Positions 33,696-40,537 of a DNA stretch of 64,000 nt are shown one piece after another. Every line of letters begins with the position of its first letter. The stretch's first letter is position 1. The translations under genes were made by a program, and so were the position numbers. The notes beneath the pieces are model-generated. The model made no database searches, had not been told where the DNA came from, and saw only the letters and a program-made list of their open reading frames with translations. Origin of the DNA: Xanthocytophaga agilis (lineage in GTDB: Bacteria > Bacteroidota > Bacteroidia > Cytophagales > 172606-1); NCBI RefSeq assembly GCF_030068605.1, contig NZ_JASJOU010000005.1, positions 1 through 64,000 of the forward strand, written 5' to 3'.

Positions 33696-34649
33696 CTACC
33701 TTCTTTTCTTCTGACGAGAACCGCCTGTACCACCAGAAAATTTAGGTCTTCTGAATTTAACGTTACTGCGGCGGGTTTTAACCAATGGATTGATTGTATA
33801 TTCTAATTTCGCAGCAACAATAATATAAGAATCTTTTCTATCAGGATTACCTCTCTTATGTCCTTCGTTCCAGTGAATTTTATCATTTGAGTCATAGGTA
33901 GGAGCGGCACTACCCAATTCTTTTGTCCGGTCTGCTAATGCAGCAGCAATCGGATCCATTGTTGCATTGTTCTGATAAACCGTACTTACATCATCCAGAT
34001 AGTCTGTAAATATCTTCCGATAGCCAACTTCAAGGCTTAAATCCCATTCATTTGCCAATGCGATCTGTACACCAAAGCCAAAAGGAATCACAGGTGTAAA
34101 TTGGCTATAGTCTACACCTTCTGTATCATAACGGGGCAGGGTATACCAACTTCCCTGATACTTGGTACGGGGAGTAAAATAGCTAACACCTATACCAGCA
34201 AATAAGTAAGGACTGAAAAGAGGACGTTGGTTAAAGAATTTATTATAGGAATAAAACTCAAATATACCAGTAGCTGCTACTTCTATATTTCCTGAACGAA
34301 AAGACAAATTCCGTACAGCATTTTTCCCTCCTGCATCAGTTGATGCTAAGCGAAAATAAGCACCTTCCATACGTGCGCGAACCCGTCCGCCAAAACGATA
34401 ATCAAATCCCAGATTAAAGTAAGGTCTTACGCTTATACAATCTCCTGTTTCACACAAATCACCAAAGTAAGTTGCGCTTCCTACTCCAACAGAAAGCTTC
34501 ATTACTCCATAGTTGCTAAGCCCACTATACAAGCGGGAATTTCGCAAAGGCCCCCGTTGGCGGGATCTCTGGGCTTCGGCTACACTTGTAGCCAGAAAAA
34601 ATGCCAATAAAACGAATCCACATGTAAAGTGTAAAATATCTTTTCTCAT
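33696..34649 (-). CDS. Outer-membrane beta-barrel protein, PorG/DUF6089-like
   Basis: About 317 residues from the ATG at 34649. The frame extends 20 codons further, but MRKDILHFTCGFVLLAFFLATSVAEAQ is a standard signal peptide and a promoter lies just upstream. The mature part begins with a short basic segment, then alternating strands typical of a small outer-membrane barrel (VGVGSATYFGDLC, YFNLGFDYRFGGRVRARMEGAYF, PYLFAGIGVSYF, FGFGVQIALANEWDLSLEVGYRKIFTDYLDDVS). The YFGDL and TDYLDD motifs are those of PorG-like proteins of the type IX secretion machinery. The end is strongly basic and Gly/Arg/Lys-rich, which is odd for a barrel. Membership in T9SS is a moderate inference. Confidence 0.72.
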   Translation of the reverse strand: MRKDILHFTCGFVLLAFFLATSVAEAQRSRQRGPLRNSRLYSGLSNYGVMKLSVGVGSATYFGDLCETGDCISVRPYFNLGFDYRFGGRVRARMEGAYFRLASTDAGGKNAVRNLSFRSGNIEVAATGIFEFYSYNKFFNQRPLFSPYLFAGIGVSYFTPRTKYQGSWYTLPRYDTEGVDYSQFTPVIPFGFGVQIALANEWDLSLEVGYRKIFTDYLDDVSTVYQNNATMDPIAAALADRTKELGSAAPTYDSNDKIHWNEGHKRGNPDRKDSYIIVAAKLEYTINPLVKTRRSNVKFRRPKFSGGTGGSRQKKRR

Positions 34650-34680
34650 AAAAAAATGGTTAGCACAGCGTAATTGCGAA

Positions 34681-34709
34681 CAAAAATAACGGAATATCAA
34701 AAAAATCAA
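34681..34709 (-). promoter_or_regulatory. Bacteroidota-type promoter of the PorG-like gene
   Basis: On the minus strand TATTTTTG (34688-34681) is preceded, after 18 bp, by TTG (34709-34707) inside a T-rich run. It lies 32 bp before the chosen ATG, just beyond the pcm stop codon. Confidence 0.5.
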
Positions 34710-34712
34710 AAA

Positions 34713-35384
34713 TTATTTCCAACCGTATTTACCCAAAAGAGGCACAAAACTAAATAAGTCAAATATTTCTGTATCAAACTGTTGAAAAACATTACATGTT
34801 ATTCGATACATCTTCTGGGTTTTAGGTTGTCCTACAGGTATCACTAGTTTCCCACCAGGACTCAATTGATGTAATAAATCCTCAGGAATAGATGGTGCAC
34901 CTGCTGTAACCAGTATACGATCAAATGGCGCATAAGTTGGCAATCCCAACGATCCATCGCCCAAAAATATGTGAATAGAATAATTTAATTGGTCAAATAA
35001 TTCTTTAGTTCTTTGATAAAGTGTTTGATTAAGTTCTATTGTATACAGTTCAATTGGCCATTGGTACAATACTGCAGCCTGATACCCAGACCCTGTACCT
35101 ATTTCTAAAATTTTATTCCCTTCCTTAATATCCAGCAACTGTGTCTGATAGGCTACTGTATATGGTTGAGAAATTGTCTGCCCCTCGCCGATTTGCAGTG
35201 CATGATCAGCATAGGCATCTTCGGGTGATGTTCTTATGGGTACAAAGAAATGCCGTGGCACTCTCTCTATTGCCTCCAACACCTCTGAAGAGGTAATTCC
35301 TTTCTCAGTCAAGCTATTGATTAACTCTTTTCGTAAAGCTTTATGCCCTTCTGAATCATATGTCTTTTTTCGTTCCCCTCTCAT
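34713..35384 (-). CDS. pcm: Protein-L-isoaspartate O-methyltransferase
   Basis: About 223 residues from the ATG at 35384. The open frame extends to 35498, but that would run through the 50-bp palindromic terminator, so the shorter form is chosen. The protein methylates isoaspartyl residues in damaged proteins using S-adenosylmethionine. Visible motifs are RVPRHFFVP, the substrate-binding GEGQTISQPYTVAYQTQLL, the SAM motif ILEIGTGSGYQAAVL, and FDRILVTAGAPSIPEDLL. The C-terminus is standard. The gene ends 64 bp before the PorG-like gene, and the downstream promoter partly separates the two. Confidence 0.93.
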   Translation of the reverse strand: MRGERKKTYDSEGHKALRKELINSLTEKGITSSEVLEAIERVPRHFFVPIRTSPEDAYADHALQIGEGQTISQPYTVAYQTQLLDIKEGNKILEIGTGSGYQAAVLYQWPIELYTIELNQTLYQRTKELFDQLNYSIHIFLGDGSLGLPTYAPFDRILVTAGAPSIPEDLLHQLSPGGKLVIPVGQPKTQKMYRITCNVFQQFDTEIFDLFSFVPLLGKYGWK

Positions 35385-35393
35385 AATAAACAA

Positions 35394-35443
35394 GTTACAA
35401 AAAAAGCAAGCCAAACGATCGTTTGGCTTGCTTTTTTTGTAAC
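35394..35443 (-). terminator. 50-bp perfect palindrome, terminator of the PspC/GIN gene
   Basis: Every base from 35394 to 35443 pairs with its mirror position, with centre ACGATCGT and seven-base A and T runs near each end. It lies 15 bp after the stop of the PspC gene and 9 bp before the pcm ATG, and reads as a terminator on either strand. Confidence 0.85.
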
Positions 35444-35457
35444 AAACAGGAGCAAAT

Positions 35458-37896
35458 CTATTCTTTATCAATAGAGCCTCCACTATTTGCTTTACCATTT
35501 ACGCGAGCATCGCCACGGTAGCGGATGTGGCCACCACTATTGGCATTTGCCTCCAACTGTTGATTTACATTAAGTTCAACAGAAGCGCCGCTATTTGCAT
35601 TAACATCAGCATTCTCGGCTTCCAGGTCAAATGCTGATAGCTGAGCGGCGCTGGTCACGTCAACATTCAGATCTTTTGTGTTTCCTCTTAAAGTTAATTG
35701 TCCGGCAGAACTTACATCTACCTTTAATTCATCAGCATCTACATCTATTTCACCTCTTGCACCTGCAGAGATATCAATATCCAGGTCATGTAAATCATCA
35801 AAATTATGTACCTCAAATGAAGTTGCACCTGAGAAATCGAACCCTTCTGCATCAGGCATAGTAATATGTATTGTTAAACGTGGCCCTTCCTCCCGGTTCC
35901 ACTCTTCCCATTTAAACAAAGGCTTTCTCCAGGTAATTTCCAGCTCATCTCCATTCTTATCAAATTCAACATCATCAATGTCGTCATCATTACCTTCTAT
36001 AGCTACTCGATATCTATCGTCCTGCTCAACAATCACCTGAAAAGGTCCTCTAATACGTAAGTGTTTAAAATCTCTGTAATCACGTCTGGTACTATTGCTA
36101 TAAAATTCCTCATTATCAAACTCTTTTCCCTGGTTACATGTAATACAAACCAATCCTTCTCTCTCCGTAAACTGGAAAATATTTCCGTTCATTTGTGAGG
36201 TATTATATCCATTCCGATATAATGTATTCTCAAGAATATTCTCCAGTTCAGGGTCCATCCGGAATTTCTTTCCATAAGGAACATATAACTTCATATGTAA
36301 TTCCTGGTGACGAAATTTTGCCCCTTTCTTATATTCAAAATGAGAATCAAAGATCAGTGTTGTATCTCTTTGCACTACATTATAGTCTATCATCTGAGCA
36401 TTTTCCTGGGCATCTTCTCTTGAAGATCCTCTTGCTTCAAATTTCTGTTCCAGTTTAGGTTCGTTCCCACTAAACCCTTCAATCTCCAGTCTGGCACGTT
36501 GATTCCAGTCATCACCAACATCATTTAGATCAATAAATAAACCTTTGTCACCAACCGTGTATTCTGTAGTTTTTTCAAAGGTAGCCTCTCGTCTGAATTC
36601 ATTTATTACTCTAGGAACTGTAAACGCAACTCCCAAAAGTGCCAATATCCAGAGGCTAAATAGTGTCCAACCAACAGGTTGATTCAATACAACACGTTTT
36701 GACAATAAACTCAGGCCAATGACTCCCAAAAATATGGCAGGAATTCCCATGCCAGCAAATGCAGCCAGCCAGCCAAAGAACGGGAATGTGTTATGAAACA
36801 TAGCTACCGGCATACTACCCACAACAATTGAATCAGGAGCATCCCATCCAATTCCTATACCTAGAAATATAAGAGCAGCAAACAACAAGGATACAGCTAT
36901 GATAACCACCATTAACCCTGCAAATATTCGTGCAGCTTCTACCAGAAAAACCGCCAAAGGTCCTAACACTTTTCCTAATGCTTCAAAGATGGCAGCTATT
37001 GCCCGAAACGGAAACAGGATAATTTTAGTGGCTGTATTCTCAGGAGCATTTACATCACCTTGAATGTTTTTTTTTACATTGGCCTCTATATTGGTTAATG
37101 TCACAGGCTCCCCTTGCATCTCCATCTTTTCTGTAAGAGATTTTGCCTCTGGCATACTAATCCATAATACAATGTATAGAAGGATACCTGTTCCAAATAA
37201 TAATACTGCCAACACAAATAACAACCGGATAATGGTCACATCAGTATTAAAATAAGCAGCAAGCCCACTACATACTCCACCTAGAGTACGATTATCAGGA
37301 TTACGATATAATTTCTTAAAAGGCTGGCTCTCTTCCAGACTTCTCGAACCAGGAACTACAATCCAAAGTACAACATAGGCAACGAATGCAGTACCTGAGA
37401 AAGAACCTGGCAAGAAGAATAAATCCAGTAATGTTCCTACAAATAAAAGGCGTATCCAGACAGGGTCAATTTCAAAATAAGCAGCTATGCCTGAACAAAC
37501 ACCTCCCAGCACCTTTCTGTCGAGATCCCGAAATAATCGTTTGGGTTTGGCATTGTTCAAGCTAGCAGCCTCATTGTAAGCGTTGTTGTTCTGTTTAGTT
37601 TTCGTAGTTGTAGTAGCAAGTTCTTCGTCAGCGATCGCCTCAAAATCAGGAATATTACCCATTGTGGCGATCAAATTATCTACATCTTCAGATGTAATTA
37701 CCTGTTTGCCGGCATTTAGCTTACCGGAAAATATTTCAGCGATTCTGTTTTCAATATCTGATATAATCTCTACTCCGTCCTCATAATTGGAAAAATAGCG
37801 TTGTACTCCGGACAAATAACTCTTCAGTTTCTCATACCCGTCTTCTTCAATGTAGAAGATCATACCACTTATATTAATACTGATTGTCTTTTTCAT
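35458..37896 (-). CDS. PspC-domain membrane protein with C-terminal GIN (DUF2807) domain
   Basis: 812 residues. An N-terminal domain of about 100 residues with regulatory appearance (ISINISGMIFYIEEDGYEKLKSYL) is followed by two PspC domains in tandem (about 125-185 and 195-255; KLYRNPDNRTLGGVCSGLAAYF). Then come four or five membrane helices (about 300-440), an extracytoplasmic part, and a C-terminal GIN domain of about 200 residues (DFKHLRIRGPFQVIVEQDD ... SGASVELNV, ending in Gly/Ser/Asn-rich beta-helix repeats). Genes of this kind are nearly always preceded by a PadR regulator, as here (104 bp upstream). A role in envelope stress is suggested by the PspC domains. Function is otherwise unknown. 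Confidence 0.9.
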   Translation of the reverse strand: MKKTISINISGMIFYIEEDGYEKLKSYLSGVQRYFSNYEDGVEIISDIENRIAEIFSGKLNAGKQVITSEDVDNLIATMGNIPDFEAIADEELATTTTKTKQNNNAYNEAASLNNAKPKRLFRDLDRKVLGGVCSGIAAYFEIDPVWIRLLFVGTLLDLFFLPGSFSGTAFVAYVVLWIVVPGSRSLEESQPFKKLYRNPDNRTLGGVCSGLAAYFNTDVTIIRLLFVLAVLLFGTGILLYIVLWISMPEAKSLTEKMEMQGEPVTLTNIEANVKKNIQGDVNAPENTATKIILFPFRAIAAIFEALGKVLGPLAVFLVEAARIFAGLMVVIIAVSLLFAALIFLGIGIGWDAPDSIVVGSMPVAMFHNTFPFFGWLAAFAGMGIPAIFLGVIGLSLLSKRVVLNQPVGWTLFSLWILALLGVAFTVPRVINEFRREATFEKTTEYTVGDKGLFIDLNDVGDDWNQRARLEIEGFSGNEPKLEQKFEARGSSREDAQENAQMIDYNVVQRDTTLIFDSHFEYKKGAKFRHQELHMKLYVPYGKKFRMDPELENILENTLYRNGYNTSQMNGNIFQFTEREGLVCITCNQGKEFDNEEFYSNSTRRDYRDFKHLRIRGPFQVIVEQDDRYRVAIEGNDDDIDDVEFDKNGDELEITWRKPLFKWEEWNREEGPRLTIHITMPDAEGFDFSGATSFEVHNFDDLHDLDIDISAGARGEIDVDADELKVDVSSAGQLTLRGNTKDLNVDVTSAAQLSAFDLEAENADVNANSGASVELNVNQQLEANANSGGHIRYRGDARVNGKANSGGSIDKE

Positions 37897-38000
37897 ATGT
37901 ATAAAGTTTGGAAGCCGACTGCAATAGATTCTGATCTATACTAAGTTTGATTATCAATTATTTATGAATATCGTAACAGCTGGTAACCTGACTATTTTCT

Positions 38001-38381
38001 CTAAGGAGCATATTCTTCTTCTGAAAATAGATTTCCGTTTGAAGTATTCCCATTCTTATGCTGGATTATCTGCTGTGTAGAAGATACCAGTTCCTCCCAT
38101 GTCTTTTGTAGCTCTATAAGAAACTGTTTGCCTGTGTCTGTAAGTGTATAATACTTGCGAGGAGGGCCAGAAACTGATTCAACCCATTTGTATTCAACTA
38201 ATCCTGCATTCTTTAATCGTGTTAATAAAGGATATAGTGTCCCTTCCACTACCATAATCTTAGCAGCAGTCAGCTCCTCCAGCATATCGGATGCGTAAAC
38301 TTCCCCACGGGATATGATATGAAGTATGCAGAACTCCAGAATCCCTTTACGCATCTGCACTTGTGTATTTTCGACGTTCAT
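38001..38381 (-). CDS. PadR-family transcriptional regulator
   Basis: 126 residues. The winged-helix is clear: MRKGILEFCILHIISRGEVYASDMLEEL, then VVEGTLYPLLTRLKNAGLVEYKWVES and GPPRKYYTLTDTGKQFL. The C-terminal dimerisation helix is present and ends in an acidic tail. It is the first gene of a two-gene unit with the PspC/GIN membrane protein, which it probably represses together with itself. A strong promoter with repeated AAGGTA elements lies upstream, a likely operator. Confidence 0.92.
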   Translation of the reverse strand: MNVENTQVQMRKGILEFCILHIISRGEVYASDMLEELTAAKIMVVEGTLYPLLTRLKNAGLVEYKWVESVSGPPRKYYTLTDTGKQFLIELQKTWEELVSSTQQIIQHKNGNTSNGNLFSEEEYAP

Positions 38382-38467
38382 ATGTTCTCACTAATTGAAT
38401 GATAAAAGCATTGATGAATCAAACTGCCATAGTGTTATTCACTCGTTGTTTTATTTACTGAACATCA

Positions 38468-38498
38468 CAAAGGTAAAAGAAGGTACTATGCAAAACAA
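38468..38498 (-). promoter_or_regulatory. Bacteroidota-type promoter of the padR-pspC operon with repeated elements
   Basis: On the minus strand TTG (38498-38496) is followed after 20 bp by TACCTTTG (38475-38468), an exact consensus match. The same region contains AAGGTA three times (at about 38471, 38480 and 38498 on the plus strand), two of them as AAGGTAC. These overlap the promoter core and may be the PadR operator. Confidence 0.75.
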
Positions 38499-38639
38499 GG
38501 TACTTTATAAGATAAGTATTCTTCATAGGTTGAAAGGAAAAAAATATGGATGAATGGTAAGGAAGCTAGGAAATATAAAAAGTGTATGCTGCCAAAATCC
38601 TATTATTTTTGTATTTGTAACCTTTTATCAGAAATAAAT

Positions 38640-39617
38640 ATGAACCGTATAGATCGCTTACAGGCTATCCTGACCCAGTTACAAAGCAAACGAATTGTAA
38701 AAGCACAGGAGATTGCAGATCGGTTTGAGATTAGCTTACGTACTGTATACCGGGATATACGGGCTTTAGAGGAAGGAGGAGTCCCCATTGGAGCTGAAGC
38801 CGGGATAGGTTACTATCTAATGGAAGGATATCATCTACCTCCTGTAATGTTTTCTAATACAGAAGCACATGCACTTTTATTAGGAGCTAAATTAATAGAG
38901 AATATGGCCGATCAATCAGTAGATACTGCCTTCCAATCAGCTTTATATAAAATCAAATCTGTATTAAAGTCACATTCCAAAGAAAGTCTGGAAGATCTGG
39001 ATCAGCGAATAAAAGTAGTTTCTAATACACGTACTGCACCCCAAACCTTCGACAGCCATTTTCTTGCTGACATTCAACAGGCACTAGCCCAACACCTGAC
39101 AGTAACCATAGAATATTTCTCTTCATACAATACAAAACTTACCGAACGAACAGTAGAGCCTGTAGGATTGCTCTATTATAACTCAGACTGGCATATGATT
39201 GCCTATTGTCTGCTTCGAAATGATTACAGGGACTTCCGTGTAGATCGGATCAAAAGTCTGACATTTTCCAAAACATTTAAAAGCCGGTCTTCCGATACTC
39301 TTCAAAATTACCTGGATAGTCTTGCCAGGACTGAACATCTGGAGGAAGCTGTTATTATCTTTGATAAGGAAATACTGCGTTATGCAGCTCCACAAAGATA
39401 TGGATATGGATTTGTATCAGAAGAAGATCTGGGGAATCAGGTACGCATGCGTTTTCTGGTAGGCTCTACTATGGGCATGGCTCACTGGCTACTTATGTAC
39501 ACTAATGCTGTCACTATCGAATCTCCATTTAGCCTCAAAGAAGCAGTTCAAAAACTAGTCATGGAATTACAAGAACATTACCTTACAGAATCCCAGTCAA
39601 TCTCAACTGAAGATTAA
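38640..39617 (+). CDS. YafY-type transcriptional regulator (HTH_11 plus WYL domain)
   Basis: About 325 residues from the ATG at 38640. The frame is open from 38550, but the family begins MNRIDRLQAIL. The N-terminal helix-turn-helix (IVKAQEIADRFEISLRTVYRDIRALEEGGVPIGAEAGIGYYL) is followed by a WYL ligand-binding domain near 140-220 (TVEPVGLLYYNSDWHMIAYCLLRNDYRDFRVDRI) and the WCX extension at the end. It faces away from padR with about 260 bp between the start codons. The target genes are unknown. WYL proteins can sense nucleic acid or nucleotide ligands. Confidence 0.93.
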   Translation: MNRIDRLQAILTQLQSKRIVKAQEIADRFEISLRTVYRDIRALEEGGVPIGAEAGIGYYLMEGYHLPPVMFSNTEAHALLLGAKLIENMADQSVDTAFQSALYKIKSVLKSHSKESLEDLDQRIKVVSNTRTAPQTFDSHFLADIQQALAQHLTVTIEYFSSYNTKLTERTVEPVGLLYYNSDWHMIAYCLLRNDYRDFRVDRIKSLTFSKTFKSRSSDTLQNYLDSLARTEHLEEAVIIFDKEILRYAAPQRYGYGFVSEEDLGNQVRMRFLVGSTMGMAHWLLMYTNAVTIESPFSLKEAVQKLVMELQEHYLTESQSISTED

Positions 39618-39676
39618 ACTTCTCGGCCAATGATTGGGCACACAGCACATGATTAATAATACTCTACCACCTTGTG

Positions 39677-40129
39677 TCATTTATGCTTCTTCTTGAAATT
39701 TATTCTATCAGGTAAGTCTATTCCAAATTCAGAGGGAAGACTCTCTTCCATATCACTTAATTGGATATTTAATGCTTTAGTTGACTTATAAATCTCTGCA
39801 ACAGAGATACTCAATGAAACCATGAGAGTTACTAAGGAAGCTCCAAAAGCATAGGTAGCCCATTTCATGCTTTCATTAAAAATCAAAAACATACTCACTA
39901 CACTTAAAAACAGACTCATCACCCCTACTACCTGCATGTTTCGGATCAAATTAATACGCTGCCGCAGATTATGGATCTGTGCAATTAGTTTAGGGTCATG
40001 ACTATCCTGATACTGAGCATGTAAATTACGAATCAGGCTGGCAGTCGCCATAAAACGATTCGTATACGCCAGCATGAGTAATGATATTGTAGGAAAGATA
40101 AATGCAGGAACATTAACTGATAAATCCAT
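39677..40129 (-). CDS. DUF2721 membrane protein
   Basis: About 150 residues from the ATG at 40129. An in-frame TTG at 40183 would add 18 polar residues, but DUF2721 proteins normally start close to the VPAFIFPTISLLMLAYTNRF helix. That segment is followed by the conserved RIRNLHAQY-like loop (SLIRNLHAQYQDSHD), a RINLIRNMQ segment and two further hydrophobic helices (VVGVMSLFLSVVSMFLIF, ATYAFGASLVTLMVSLSISV). Function unknown. It has no co-directional neighbour. Confidence 0.8.
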   Translation of the reverse strand: MDLSVNVPAFIFPTISLLMLAYTNRFMATASLIRNLHAQYQDSHDPKLIAQIHNLRQRINLIRNMQVVGVMSLFLSVVSMFLIFNESMKWATYAFGASLVTLMVSLSISVAEIYKSTKALNIQLSDMEESLPSEFGIDLPDRINFKKKHK

Positions 40130-40183
40130 AAAATCAGGCCGAGGCCTTATTAGTAACTTTTGAAATATACTATGTTTCTTCAA

Positions 40184-40537
40184 ATGTCAAAAACTATTTG
40201 AGATTTTCATTAGAGAATAAATCCATATAGTGGACTAACAAACGTTAAATATATCTGATTATAAAACTTTCCGTTTCTTTAAAATCCTCCTAATATAAAA
40301 CACTATCTGTTAACTTTTCTTTTATATAACTTCTCAGATATCTGAGGCTGTATTTTAGCAGTCTGTCCCTACTCTTATACCCTCCTTTCATTAAAATAAG
40401 AAAATTACTCTTTAAAATGGGAAGATCTTGCAGATAAACCCTAATTTTGTAAAAACTCGCATTTCATTTCTTCCTGAGTTAAATTCCTTTGCATATCGAA
40501 AACTCTCCTTACAGCTAAGGAGATGGGGGTGAGGTCA
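40184..40537. other. Intergenic stretch before the AddB-like gene
   Basis: About 350 bp between divergent genes. A 14-bp perfect palindrome CTCAGATATCTGAG is at 40333-40346. A TAATTTTG at 40442-40449 fits the -7 box for the plus-strand gene but lacks a clear -33 TTG. No other gene is seen. Confidence 0.4.

Noticed and set aside
35385-35498. Longer N-terminus of Pcm
   Set aside because: The extra residues are encoded across the 50-bp palindromic terminator and are not part of the family.
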